NCBI GenBank assembly: GCA_963565915.1
Contig: OY751493.1
Coordinates: 1,612,001-1,676,000 of the forward strand
Reading direction: 5' to 3'
DNA: 64,000 nucleotides
Origin: Entoloma clypeatum
Lineage: Eukaryota; Basidiomycota; Agaricomycetes; Agaricales; Entolomataceae
A program made the translations under genes and the position numbers. Positions 52,666 to 64,000 of the stretch are shown here, piece by piece. Positions within the stretch are counted from its first letter, which is position 1; each line of letters begins with the position of its first letter. The notes under the pieces are model-generated. The model made no database searches, was not told the origin of the DNA, and saw only the letters and a program-made list of their open reading frames with translations.

Positions 52666-54244
52666 TTGGGTGCTAGAGGCGGCCATTGGGCACGAGTGGT
52701 GGTCGTTGGGCAGAGGTGGTGGCCAGATGAAGTGGAGGTGGGGGAAAAAGAAAAGTGTGGGAACGTTTCGCTGGCAGTCCACTTATGGTTCAAGTTTCAG
52801 CAATTGCCAAGCATGCTCGGCATCGACTGCCAAGCAATACATGTCATAAAAACTCGTGCCCTTGACACAAACCATGGCACCATGAGTTCCAAAAATAAGT
52901 CTTAATATATGTAGAGATACTTAGAAGCTATTAGTAAGTATATATACAGTTAGATACATGATCTATGTATGGTAGGAAGTCTGTACTCCAGAATGATACA
53001 TCAAAACACACTGTAAATCATAATAAACAGTATATCATGGGTTCCATCAAACACAAAAACCAGTATGTTCTGACTTCCTCCCTTCCACAACACCTGTAAA
53101 CTACATGTAATATATATATACTACTGAACCATTGGACATGCACCTATTGAGACCATTCAAATAAAATTCAAGGATTTAATAAGGTCAATATAAGTAACAT
53201 AGGTCGAAAATTTGACCAAAGTCTTTTATTTCAGCTTTGGATTCTCCGCATCCAGGGGATCTCACAGCACATCTGTTTTCCAAATTTGGGTTATTCATTA
53301 TGGAGATATAACACTTTTACTGAAATCTGTACATTTCATTATTTCGATCTTATCTAGACATCTATAAATTATACAAGGTGTTTCAGAAGGTGAATACATA
53401 TCTATTGATGAGTTCTATCACCTGCAACTATTATTAGATCTTGAGCAAGGCACTGCATGCGCCTGCACGATGCATTTTGTGCATTGCTTACCATTATTTG
53501 GTGTAGAGCATGGCACCTCTATAACACAAAATATGTGGCATCATTTCATGAAATAAATACATATTTACTGACATATGATACTCTACTACATAATTGATAT
53601 AGTCTGCAAGATTTGTTTCTGCTATGTAGCCATAATAAGGAGAAGTGCGATGTGTTTTGAGTTTGTTGACATGTATTTGACACATTTGATGTGCACATGA
53701 TGTGCATCATCCAACATCAAAACGATGCATCCACCCATTGCTGACTTTGCAATGAGGGGCACACATACTAAAAAGACCATAATATATTTATAGATTTTAT
53801 TTATAACCTGTCTACTTGTGATTGAGGAGGGAGGGTGCACGTGCACACACCTGTGTCAAATTTGGGTGGTTTTGCCTATTTGGGAAGTGGGAAAGTCATG
53901 ATGTAGAGTGAGTGTGAGAGGACAAAATATATTGGCTTTGTGGCTCAGTTGGTTAAATAGTCAAAATAATCTTATGTACTATAGAGGTCATGAGTTCAAT
54001 TCTTGAAAGTGGCACAAATTTTGCATGTTGCTGTTTTGTGATGCTGATTTCTGTTTCTCAGATTGTTCCATGGAAAAGACAGTTTAAACCCGTTCTAACC
54101 GGTCTTTGGCCGGTCCGTAAAATTCTAAGTTTGAAGAGAACCGAGGACCGGTTGTGATCCGAAACCTTAAAGACCGAGACCGGCGGTCCAGTTTGGTTCA
54201 GTCTCAGTCTAAATTCACTTTCGAAGGACTGGACTTCGAAACAC

Positions 54245-55458
54245 TAGAAATCGACCCTTCCACATAGCCAATTACTTGAGCAAGGGTCAAAATGCTCCAC
54301 ATGTCTGGCTGCGAAGTAGTCCAGTTAGTATCGCTCAGAGGTGTACATATAAGGCAAGCAATGCCAGCAGCATTCTTAGTGTCAATCAGGTGTATTTGTC
54401 GAGTATACTAGGTCACTGGGGTGTCTGCATCAAATGTCTCAGATGTAAAAGATGTAGCTGAACCTGGTCTGGCCATATCCATATACACTGTCCAAGATCC
54501 AGTCCAGCACAGGTCCGACCTGCTAAAAGACATTTTTACCTGTAAAGTTTCAAAAATAAGTTTTATTAGTGCAACGGCACATATTGTGCTGCTACATGTG
54601 GCTTGAGAACGTAAGTAAGCAGAAACACTTGTTTTGAGACAAAAAAACAGTCAAACATGGTTGGAGATAGTCAGAGACACATTGAAAAAGAAGAAAGATA
54701 TGACTGTTTGCAGAAAAGGCTGACCTGACGTGGTTATCAACAATGACACGTCATTGTTTGTTGGTCATGTGACCAATCAAATTTAATCAAATATTGGTTG
54801 TTGTTGCATTCGTCATGCTGGCAACAAGTGAAATTTCTGGTTCTGATATGTACCATGTATTTGACTAACATCTAGTGCTCCTGGGCCAAGCCACCAGCAG
54901 GCAGTCCTCACAGGTCCGGACCCGGTTCACGGTCCACTCCTGCCTGGATCTGCACCTGCTGCAGCAGTTCAGTCCAGCATTTAGGCGAACCTGGACTGGA
55001 CCTGTGAGGGTTGGTCCAGGTCCAGACCCAGGTCAGCAGGTCCTGGCCTGGACCTTGGACAGTGTATATTCATAGCAATAAAATGATGTTATACGCGATA
55101 TCAATGATGTTTAGGCTACAAGTGTGGGGCCCATAACCTGTTGCGAGTTGCACGAGAGTATAGCCTTAAATGGAAGGTGTGGATGGCAGACCAAGAAGGT
55201 TAGATTTGTAATCTGCCTGGACCAGTATTATATACCCGAGGTGTTTAGGTAACACTCGGCATTTGGATTGGACCTCAACAAATTGGTCAATTAACCAGTT
55301 ATAACCACTGGTCAACTGGATTGGAAAATTTTTGACTGGTTAATGGCAGTTAAGTTAAAGTTAAAGGTTTTGGAAATTTTTTTTAACCAGTTAGGGTTAA
55401 GTTAATTCAATTTTGACCAGTTAACTTAACTTAACTTGACTTCGAAACACTACCAAAG
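54245..55458. other. Intergenic DNA with old repeat pieces
   Basis: 54250-54870: nothing recognisable. 54875-55070: a low-complexity GGTCC/CCTGGACC palindromic stretch beginning TA-GTGCTCC, another member of the GTGTT terminal-repeat group. About 55240-55451: an AACTTAACTT/GGTTAAGTT-rich piece ending ACTTCGAAACAC-TA. Confidence 0.5.
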
Positions 55459-55561
55459 ATGGACAAGTACTTCTTGGATCAGACAATCCTGTGTGCAAAG
55501 AATGATAATGTTGACAAGATGAATGACATTCTTCTCAACAAGCTCTATTCAACCACACAGA
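55459..55561 (+). pseudogene. Short helicase-like fragment (possible Helitron remnant)
   Basis: About 34 codons reading DKYFLDQTILCAKNDNVDKM and then NDILLNKL. This resembles the PIF1-like helicase block of fungal Helitrons, where an 'ILAPRN..VD.LN..I' pattern occurs. Only this block is present; it is cut by an LTR remnant at 55562. The assignment rests on one short motif. Confidence 0.4.
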
Positions 55562-55983
55562 ATGTCATAACCATGCAATTCATACATCCAACACATCCAA
55601 CGACTCCGATGTTTTATCTGGTCCGACATCAGATGATTTTTATAATAGTACTTATTGACATCTCTACTAGTTAACATTCTAATTATGCTGACAAGTAGAC
55701 ACCTTGATGTTCATTTTGTATTTGCTCCTCTCCGTACTCTGATTGCTCTGATGAGTAACTCTGACATCCGCACCTTACCTATAGTAGTTACTGACCCACT
55801 TCTGGTTTATGATAAGTAGTACGAATTCTGTCATAGTTCCTCAGTTCAAATATTATATGTCACTATATGCTGCTATATGTTCCACCAATCTATTCCTTTG
55901 CCTTTCATCCTCATCCTTCTTCTCATGTCTCCACCTCCACACATCCACTCTGCACATCCGCTCCTCTCAACCTCTGATATCTA
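55562..55983 (+). repeat. Old Gyp-B-type LTR remnant
   Basis: Begins TGTCATAACCATGCAATTCA and follows the Gyp-B-2 LTR for about 400 bp (GACAAGTAGACA, CTCCTCTCCGTACTC, CCTCAGTTCAAATAT) with much divergence. Many TCCG words have become TCCA or TCTG. It ends at the GTGTT-type element at 55984. Confidence 0.7.
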
Positions 55984-56505
55984 GTGTTCAAGGGTTCAGT
56001 CCAGTCTGGTTTTTTGACCAAAAAATTGATGAACTGGAGACTGGCAGTTCACTTTTTTTTCTCAAAGTCTGAAAAGACTGGACTGGACTGGTAAAGACTT
56101 GTTTAAACCAGTTTCAACTGATAAAATTCTCAGCCATTTATAAACCTACCAAAAGCCTGTTTTTTCAATCAAAAACTTGAAAATATACTCAATTTGTTAT
56201 CAATAACATGTTTCTCAAGCATTCTGGGTATAAACTCTTGTAAAAATGATTGAAAACTGTATAAAAGAACATCTTTGCCCATAAAAATACAGTTTTTGAA
56301 TGAATATATGGTCAAAAACTGGAACCAGTTCATATTTTTCAGACCTAAAACTAGAACTGGGGGTGAACCAGTCCAATTTTTTTCCATATTTGGAGAGACT
56401 GAAGACTCATTGAGCTCAAAATCAGTGAGACCTGAACTGCCAGTTCAGGTCTCTTCCAGTCCAGTCCAGTCCAGTTCAGGTTCATAAGACTGAACCCTCG
56501 AACAC
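55984..56505. repeat. Short GTGTT-type terminal-repeat element (522 bp)
   Basis: Starts GTGTTCAAGGGTTCAGTCC after TA and ends GGACTGAACC-type sequence, CTGAACCCTCGAACAC, before TA. The interior is AT-rich with CAGTCC/GGACTG words near both ends. No gene; probably a MITE-like derivative of the large GTGTT element. Confidence 0.6.
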
Positions 56506-58626
56506 TACAGGTTATGTATCACATGAGTTGCTTCAACTTTATTCCTTCCACAGTGTTCCTCTGCGCTCTGATCGAGGCACCTAGCTTCACTGAGAGTGGC
56601 CTGCATATCTTGGGAGGTGATTGGGAGGTTTTTAGGATGTTAAAGGCACGTACGGCAGAGGTCATTGAAGCGGCCCAGAAAGTCAGTGCACGCAAAACCA
56701 AGGCTAAGTCAAAGTACTGTAAATTGGTCCTGTAGCCACTAGACATGTATTATCTGGTCTAATCAATGTTTGAAATGCCTTTTCGAGCATCTGAATGTCT
56801 GCCCCGCATAGCGGGAGTGAAAAAAAGAGAAAATCTTGATCCCTGATATAGTGATCCGGATAAAAATCAATCTCCAAAAATGGCTCATCCAGTTGTCCAG
56901 ATAAAAACCTAGCAAAAAGTGTGCAGATAAAAATCACTGATTTTGGCAATTTTGAGATCACCCATCATAGGGGGCTTTTGGGGGTCCTATGTACTGTCCA
57001 AGTGTGAAGCATGAGTCATGGCTCCATCAATCTCCCATCAATCCATTGATGCAGCCATCAATTCACTGAATATTCTGGATCCTTTCACTGAAGATGTGTA
57101 TACTATGTGGGGCATGTATTGTAGCATGTATTTGGGTACCCTGAACAAATATAGAGTGAAAATAAACATGAATGGCTGTAAAGAAATAAGATTTTTGCCT
57201 GATGAGACTGCAAGATTGTTACAATTTGTGTAGGGACTTTCTGGCTTATTCCTTCAGCAAAAATCATCCATAATATGCATAATGCAAGGGGCAAAAAAGA
57301 TGATAGGGATCTGTTCCACAGATCTGTTGATATTATGAAAATAAGCAGAAAAGAGGGGGTCAGGGTGTGTACTGTATATAGGCAGTCCCCAGCTTATTCA
57401 TTCAGCGAAAATCATCCATGATATGGATAATGAAAGGGCCAAAAGAGACGATAGGGATCCATTCCACAGATCTGCTTATATTCAGTGTTTTGTTGAAATA
57501 TAGAACAATGAGGAGAACATGGGTTCCATAACTGATTGGGACTTACTCCTCTGGTCAAATTCACTCATTCAATGCACAAATCAAGGATACTATGCTCTGC
57601 CCTGACTTCGGAGGGGCTGTGCAGGCTGTCCTCACTTCGGAGATAAGCTCATATAGCACCATTTCTCTCTCTAAATATGCTGAATTTTATGATCATTGTC
57701 ATTTATCCACCTTGTATACTACGATCTAGTATTGAAGCCAATGAAAGGGCAGAAGAGGACGGCAATTTAGCTTTATCAGTCATTGATTACCAAATTTGGG
57801 AGTGTCACTCCTCAAAGTCAAAATCATGGGAATTCGGGTTGTTCCATTGTGTTTGTTGCAGTGGATGAAGCCAAAGAAGGACAATTTCACTCTCAGACAA
57901 TGTGACATGATGTGACTCCGAGGTGAGGACGCCTGCACAGCCCATCCGAAGTCAGAGCAGAGCATAGTACAGAAGGTGGAATGTATCACCCCCATCATTT
58001 TGTCAGTATTAAATATTTTGTTGAAGCAACTCAGTAAGCAACAGATAAGCAACAGGCAAACAACAGAAAAGCAATGGGACTTTCCAACCAGTTTCAGCGG
58101 AAAACCCAGATTTTCACAATCAGTAAGCAAGGGGTAAACAACAGAAAGGCAATAGGACTTATCAACAGGTTTGAGTGCAGTAGACCACATACCCCATGCA
58201 TGCCCCCAGAGGGGGGATGGGTGATGTAATTTTTTGCAAACACTGAGGGTTTCTATAAATCAATTATGGACACACCAATGCATGGGTAAGTAACCAAGTG
58301 GTACTTTTTCACACCACACTAACCTCCGTGCCGTATGGCACATTTTCTCATGCCCGCGCCATACGGCACGGGTCATACCCTCGTAAGATGAACATGCTAA
58401 AGATGAACATGCCAAAATGCTGATGGGGGCGCCTAGGCGATGTACATAATCGTCATCAACTGTTTACATCAACGTTTCAACACGTGTCACATTTTCATTT
58501 CAGGTAAGCCAACGGCTTGCGAGGTTTGTGTAAGGCTGCAGTGATTGATATACTCTATATTCAGCAGGTATCAGGTCGTAGCAGGCCCCCGAAAACGCAG
58601 TTTCCAGCACGAGTATTGGTGAGGTT
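56506..58626. other. Gene-poor region with small duplications and inverted repeats
   Basis: Two short frames (56514-56735, ending RTAEVIEAAQKVSARKTKAK; and 57018-57233) have no recognised relatives. A direct duplication of about 105 bp occurs at 57232-57336 and 57379-57483. Inverted arms of about 55 bp lie at 57589-57645 and 57908-57968 (outer word TACTATGCTCTGC). A 45-50 bp direct duplication lies at 58050-58175 (AAACAACAGAAAAGCAAT). Confidence 0.5.
58326..58371. other. 14-bp perfect inverted repeat upstream of the transporter gene
   Basis: CCGTGCCGTATGGC (58326-58339) and GCCATACGGCACGG (58358-58371), 18-nt loop, about 255 nt before the ATG at 58627. It could be a palindromic regulator site or an RNA hairpin; nothing decides between these. 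Confidence 0.6.
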
Positions 58627-61004
58627 ATGAGACCCACCACATCGACGCCAGGCGACTCGATGGCCGTGTCTTCCTCTCTGCATAGCATCCATATTTCTCC
58701 GCGCACACCCAGGACTCCGAAGTCATTTCGCAGAGATCAAATAGACGACGCCGAGGATGGCGTGGAGCTGAGCCTACTGAACGAAGAAGAAAGACGTCAG
58801 GCTGCCCGCGATGTTGACGGCGTGCAAGACATGCAAGTACTCAACGGCAATCCCAAGCACGTAATAAGCATGAAGGACAAGAGGAACATGGTCTTGCTAT
58901 GTGTACTATGTAAGTCTCCTAAGTCCTCATTCCTTTCCTCCAATGAATTAACGCATAGAATAGATCTGATCCAGGGAGTCCCCGTGCGTACCAAATCATC
59001 GTTCATTCATCTAGCTGATATTTCTCGCATGCATAGCTGGGACTTGCGCTTGGTGGGTATTGGTCTTTTCCTATCACATTTACTAAACCTTGCCGCAGGA
59101 TCTGTTCCTTTCCTTCTCAAAGAGCATCTGTCCTATTCACAACTAGCAACATTTGCTCTCGCAAGCTATCCCTACTCTTTGAAATTACTGTGGTCCCCCA
59201 TCGTTGATTCAGTATATCTCCCATCAATTGGCCGTCGAAAATCCTGGATCATTCCTATGCAAGTCATTGTCGGGAGTTTAATGCTCTATATATCCCTGAA
59301 TGTTCAAAAATTGCTTGACGACGTGAGTATCTCGCACTTTTGTGGTTGATTCCTCTACCATCATATGCTCTGTTTTAGCCAGCAGACAATATTACAGAGC
59401 TCGCAACCGTTTTTACATCCCTTGTCTTCTTCTCTGCAACTCAAGGTATATAATCCTTGTGAAGATTTCTCCTTGTCTCACTTTCTCTCGCAGATATTGC
59501 AGTTGACGGTCAGTCGTTTGTTGATCGGATATATGTCTCACTTAGCTATTCGACAGGTTGGGCTCTCACTCTCCTTTCTCAAGACTGCCTTTCGTATGCC
59601 TCGACATGTCAGACCATCGGACTGAACACTGGATTCTTTGCTTCCTTCACCGTTTTCCTTGCGTTTAATAGCGAAGCATTCACGTAAGCATTTAACTGAC
59701 TTTGCCGTATTTTTCCCTTGACACTGTTATTAGTTCAAAATGGGGTGTTCCCCATATCACGTTGGCAGGTTATCTTAAATTTTGGAGCGTAGTCTGTTAT
59801 CTGGTTACATTGTGGCTCCTGCTGTTCAAGAAAGAGGTATTCCTCTGTAGAATCTCTGATCTACACACTGACGAAGGGAACATGTTTATCAGGACAAAGA
59901 ACCTATAGACTCGGAAATGAGCATCAAAGCTGTCTACAAAACTATTTGGAGCATCTGCAAACTTCGACGTATATTCCCTTTGGTTCTATCTTTAGACCAT
60001 CTTCATTCTAACAATCACTACAGATGTACAGACATTGGTTATGGTCCATCTGGTGGCCAAAATTGGGTTTGCGGCCAACGATGCGGCAACGTCATTGAAA
60101 CTGATAGAGAAAGGCCTTAAGCGCGAGGATTTGGCCCTTGTAGTGCTTGTCGACTTTCCATTTCAAATTATGGGGGGATGGCTTGCGGCCAAATGGTCTC
60201 GAGGCGAAACGCCACTTCGTCCATGGATATATGCATTCTTTCCACGCCTCTTCCTCGCACTTGTTGCCACGCTCATCGTTTATTGGTTCCCCAAACCCCC
60301 GATTTCCACTGGCTTTTTCCTTTTCTTGATTGTTCATACTGTCGTGTCCTCGTTTGCCTCGTAAGCTTCATATTGTCTCAGGAGTTTTATCCTAAGCAGC
60401 CTATTTGTCAGGACTATACAGTTTGTCGGTATGTCCGCTTTCCACACACGCGTCTCGGATCCTCTAATTGGAGGGACTTACATGACTGTAAGCCGCCGTC
60501 ATTTAGAGTTGCAGAACGCTTAACCCTTGAATGTAGCTCCTGAACACATTTACTAATATGGGGGGAACCTGGCCAAAGTGGTTCGTGCTCAAAGGTACCA
60601 TTGAAGCGGGTTCAATTCGAGCCTAGTCTCACTTCATTGGTAGGCGTGGACCTTTTCAGTGATGCGACCTGCAAGGTTACGGATGTAGGTTCAGATATCG
60701 CCGTCCAAGGTTCGGGGCTTATGTTGATATTCTACGTCAACCTGAAATATTGAACAGCGACGGAGTGTGTTTCGGACCACGGAAAGGCCACATGCAAAGA
60801 AATCCACGGTGTATGCATCACCAATCGCGACGGTTACTACCTAGTATCGGGATTGTGCATGGCTCTTGGGGTGTTCATTTTGGTGACTTTTATCATTCCA
60901 AGAGCCCGCAAGTTACAAGGTCAGTGTGTTCATTCCAAGCCGGACAATCATTTCATTGTTTTACAGCTCTCCCTACGTCTGTTTGGCGTGTCAAGATGGA
61001 ATAA
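58627..61004 (+). CDS. Acetyl-CoA transporter, AT-1/SLC33A1 family
   Basis: Multi-pass membrane protein that carries acetyl-CoA into the ER lumen in animals; fungal members are less studied. I derive 15 exons with 45-60-nt GT-AG introns: 58627-58909, 58964-58983, 59037-59052, 59099-59322, 59379-59445, 59494-59508, 59557-59683, 59734-59836, 59893-59968, 60024-60360, 60412-60487, 60537-60594, 60644-60688 (donor uncertain), 60758-60919 and 60967-61004. Family words: LIQGVP, SLKLLWSPIVDSVY, GRRKSWIIPMQ, FSATQDIAVDGWALTLLS, CQTIGLNTGFF, AANDAATSLKLIEKGL, FHTRVSDPLIGGTYMT and NMGGTWPKW. The end, PTSVWRVKME, is typical. The N-terminal 90 residues are cytosolic, Ser/Pro-rich with SPRTPRTP. The frame is intact: a normal host gene. 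Confidence 0.92.
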
Positions 61005-61192
61005 GCATAGTTATGAGGCTGTACTGGTAGCTGAAAGTACTCATGGTCTTAATTATCACATCGAGTATTTTCCAGCCAGCCTGCCCTAAATAGGCGTACG
61101 AGAGGTGACTTATGGAATATTTTCCACGTGTGAACTCAGCTTCTTCATTCGTGTAAGAATTTTCAGAAAAAACTTGTACACCGAACAGCACG

Positions 61193-64000
61193 ATGTCCTC
61201 GACCACCATGCATTTTGGCCCCGAATGGATGCGCACCAAGCACCAGCCTTCGACGCGCTCTCACCAACCCCCATCACCGCCCCCCTCCACAGCCCCTTCC
61301 AGCGCGTCCACTTATTCTGCCCTTGTATCAACCGCACCTCCACCCCAGCCTGAGAGGCGTGACGAGGTCCATCCTTTTAGATATTCGAGAGATGAACTCC
61401 TCAGGATTTATAGGGAGAATAATGGCAGAGGAGGTTTGGGTCTAGAGGTTGAACGTTGGGAGGGGGTTGTTCGGGAGGTCGGAAGCGAACCTATAGGATT
61501 GCGTGAAATGAATGATTATGAAAAGAAGGTCAGGTCATCCCTGCACATACAGTTCCGAGGTTTCCTCGTTTCATGGCATCCTCACATTCTATATGCAGCT
61601 TTTCCATGGGCCTCTCAACTCGGACTTGCGTCGACGCCAGTCTACGGATTACCTTTCTCCTTTAGCAACCCAGTCTCTTGGTCCTGACAGATCACGGATG
61701 AGCCTCAACAGCCCAGCATCTGCAACGGGAAGTCCTTTAAGGGATAGATTCGGAGCGCTGAGACGAAGAGATAGCACAGGTATATATGATAAGAAACATG
61801 GCTGCATTCATCACACCTGATTGATAATATCAAAAGAACAGCCCACCATAACAATACCGCGCAAACAATCTCTGTCGACATTGCCACCCTCTCAGGCATC
61901 ACCTCGCGATACTACCGTGTCATCTCCTCGACGAAGCTCTGCGTATACACCAAGTTTTGATGGGGTTCTTAGTAGTGGAGAGTCTTGGGTCGCTCGGCGT
62001 CGTGCATCGGAAGCGTCCTTAAAAGCTGGGAGTGGCGCGGGCCGAGACGTCTCTGGAGATTTCCAAACCGAAAACAAAGGAACAGAGATACCTGAGGAGG
62101 CAGAGGAGGAAGCGGCTTCTCAGAAGATGCATACAGCAAACGATTCTGTCGAACCCGCGACTGCGTCGGGTGATGAAGACTCACCGCTCCCTGGCATCCA
62201 AGACCCTAGCACAGAGATATCTAATCTGCCAATCAACAATGGTTCGAATACTGTTGTAACTTTTGGCAGCCCATTGACCCCGACGGGCCCTATCGATTAT
62301 GCGCGTATTGAATGGTCTTACAAAGATCCTTCAGGACAAGTGCAAGGTAAATTACATCTTATCACATCTCTTTGTCGGTTCATTGAAGTCCGCGATAGGT
62401 CCATTCAATTCAGAATTAATGCAAAAATGGTTTGACGATGGATATTTCACTGGTGATCTCCCCATGAAGCGCACACATTTGGATGCAAACTGGATAACGG
62501 TGGACCAACTGATCAAGGAGCATGGAGGAAGCAAAATATTTTTGACTCCTCCAGTCCCATCCCTGCCTCCGGGCCTGTCAACCCATCGGGCTGAGTCCCC
62601 TCAACATGTGAGTCATCCTCAAGAGCAACCGGTGTTCAACGGCCCCTTGCAACCGGCGCCTCTTCGGAATTTGCGCAGTTCAACCTTGGAATCCTACTCC
62701 AATACGTCTGATTCTCCTGCTTCATCCTTCGGGGGAGGCCGCTTCAACAACGAATCACCCGATACCAATGCTTTTGGCAGCCGAGGTGTCTATTTCGGTG
62801 GAGATAACTCTGGCCACATACAAAGTTTCTCTGGGATACCTGATCCTGCAATCGCGTTCAACACAAGAAACGCCTTCAATGACCCCTCCATTGACCCCTC
62901 ACTAGGCTCACACTCTACATTCGCTAACATCTCGAATAGGGGGCCTATTTCTGACGGGCTTGGATGCAATCGCACATATATTCCGACACAGAATGGATGG
63001 GCCATGCCTCTGAACAATACCAGCGCTACGTTCGATGACGCAATCAGCCCTGTCATAGAACATAGTAGTTTCCCCTCTAACTATGTCAACGGAGCTGGGT
63101 CAACAACCAGTTATGGAAATCCCGGGACTTCACAGGACAACGGTTTCGGTGATAATACGTCCTTTCATCCGCTCGACTTCAATCAATATATAAATGGTGT
63201 TTCGCCGGCTCATCTATATTCGACGATAGCGCCGTATACCGATTCGCAACATCTGCAACATACTGTATCCACATCCAGTCTCTACGAACAGCAAATCGCT
63301 ACATCACAAGCCAACCCCCCGATCGCTCAACTCTCAAAGCAAACCCCTAATCCTTCTCACTCGCCTTGGATATCCGAAGGACATGTACCACGGCGGCCTG
63401 GTCCATTCGAGGCCCCTCACCCCACGTCCACAAATACAATGGTGGTCCAGCCCATCTCTTCCTCACCCTGGGAGCGTGTTAGCGAACCTTCACGACCCAG
63501 TTCCCAGACAAATGACTCCTCTTGGCCGACACCATCACAAAGCCTTAATGAGGAGAGCTGGAAAGACACCCCCACACCTGATAGTTTAACATTCAGCAAT
63601 GTTGGACAACATAACGAACAACAGCAACGATTAGCAGCTGCCTCTGCAGCAACATCGACGGATGTACAATTATTCGACACGCCACAGCCCACCCCAGTCT
63701 TTGAACCTTCTGCCCCCGTTGATGTATCAAAAGCTGCACCTCCTACAAAGCCCAAGTCTAAAGCTTATGCCCCCGCTACTCAGCCTCCAGCTCTCAAACA
63801 TCTTGTCCTTCAGCTTGTTTCTGAACCAACACCTCCCGTGTCGGCGTCCAAGGTTGCATGGTTGAAAGACGATGACAACAAGGAAAAACCATTCGGAAGC
63901 TCCATAAGCTTGAGAGAAATTCAAGAAGTGGAGGCTAAGAAAGCTGAAGCTCGCAAAGCAGCCGAAAGGGAGCGGGAACGTGCGGCACGTACAGTAGCCC
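61193..64000 (+). CDS. GYF-domain protein, GIGYF/SMY2-like (3' end outside window)
   Basis: Exons 61193-61528, 61599-61779, 61837-62346 and 62399 to beyond 64000. Near the N-terminus, HPFRYSRDELLRIYREN contains a Y-X4-L-L motif like the one by which GIGYF proteins bind the cap-binding protein 4EHP/eIF4E2. A GYF domain spans the third intron: IEWSYKDPSGQVQ, then GPFNSELMQKWFDDGYF and TVDQLIKEHGG, which binds proline-rich PPGF-type peptides. A long disordered Ser/Pro/Asn-rich region follows, then the start of a charged helix (IQEVEAKKAEARKAAERERE). Probable role: translational repression or mRNA decay in the cytoplasm. It lies 188 nt after the transporter stop, on the same strand. The frame is intact as far as seen. 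Confidence 0.9.

Larger units (their letters stand above)
43985..54244 (+). mobile_element. GTGTT element copy E, complete with nested insertions
   Basis: Terminal inverted repeats GTGTTTTAAAGTCCAGTCC (left) and GGACTTCGAAACAC (right), each next to TA. Without the solo LTR (44075-44787) and Gyp-B-2 (45393-52665) it would be about 2.26 kb. Part order: CCGGT arm, minisatellite (44990-45387 and 52671-52730), AT-rich body (52740-53830), spacer, tRNA-like module (box A 53940-53951, box B 53991-54001), CCGGT arm (54075-54244). No transposase, so it is non-autonomous. Confidence 0.65.

Noticed and set aside
53940..54001. A functional tRNA gene
   Set aside because: Boxes A and B are present but no acceptor stem or clear anticodon arm can be paired; better seen as a tRNA-derived module.
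56514..57233. Two short frames as host genes
   Set aside because: No homologue recognised, no introns linking them, and they lie among decayed repeats; kept only as a note in the regional entry.
61110..61343. Minus-strand frame over the start of the GYF gene
   Set aside because: It overlaps the coding exon with Y-X4-L-L and the Pro-rich stretch and has no motif of its own.

Overview
The window looks like repeat-rich DNA from an agaricomycete-type basidiomycete fungus. Genes carry many introns of about 45-60 nt. Several Ty3/Gypsy retrotransposon lineages, Tc1-like transposons and CpG-decayed repeats are nested in one another. Two ordinary host genes appear only at the right end. I cannot name the species.

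Layout: (1) 1-12582 holds two inverted copies (A, B) of a large repeat called here the 'GTGTT element'. Each carries a near-identical 1638-bp insertion. Between them lies a complete chromodomain Ty3/Gypsy element, Gyp-A copy 1 (2458-9090). (2) 12755-26817 is a 14-kb Ty3/Gypsy element, Gyp-G, with 1282-bp LTRs. Its gag-pol is on the minus strand, and two multi-exon genes on the opposite strand sit between pol and the 3' LTR. (3) 27512-32505 holds two Tc1-like copies in opposite orientation; the DNA between them has been inverted. (4) 29133-38835 is a broken Gyp-A copy 2, interrupted by one Tc1 copy and by a Gyp-B element (32808-35869). (5) 38836-42360 holds remnants of a further chromodomain element, Gyp-C. 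(6) 43985-54244 is one GTGTT element opened by a solo LTR and by a complete Gyp-B element (45393-52665). (7) 54245-58500 holds old repeat fragments. (8) 58627-61004 encodes an acetyl-CoA transporter, and 61193 to the window end encodes the 5' part of a GYF-domain (GIGYF/SMY2-like) gene.

The most striking observation is that three separate Ty3/Gypsy elements carry, between pol and the 3' LTR and on the strand opposite gag-pol, an intron-containing gene for a six-cysteine zinc-cluster protein. Gyp-B-1 and Gyp-B-2 share intron position and phase inside the cluster, an acidic tail and protein length (315 and 317 aa). These elements are also packed with short motifs of the kind zinc-cluster proteins are known to bind: CGGA/TCCG in Gyp-B with fixed polarity, and the palindrome TCGCGA in Gyp-G. 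This suggests a self-encoded regulator that reads sites spread through its own element. Binding itself is not shown.

Gyp-A carries a different extra gene, a sense-strand 123-codon ORF after pol, conserved without indels in two diverged copies. All nine differences I found between the Gyp-A copy 1 LTRs are CpG to TpG/CpA changes, and most premature stops in the window are TGA codons best explained from CGA, so methyl-CpG decay appears to dominate. All counts and alignments were made by eye.
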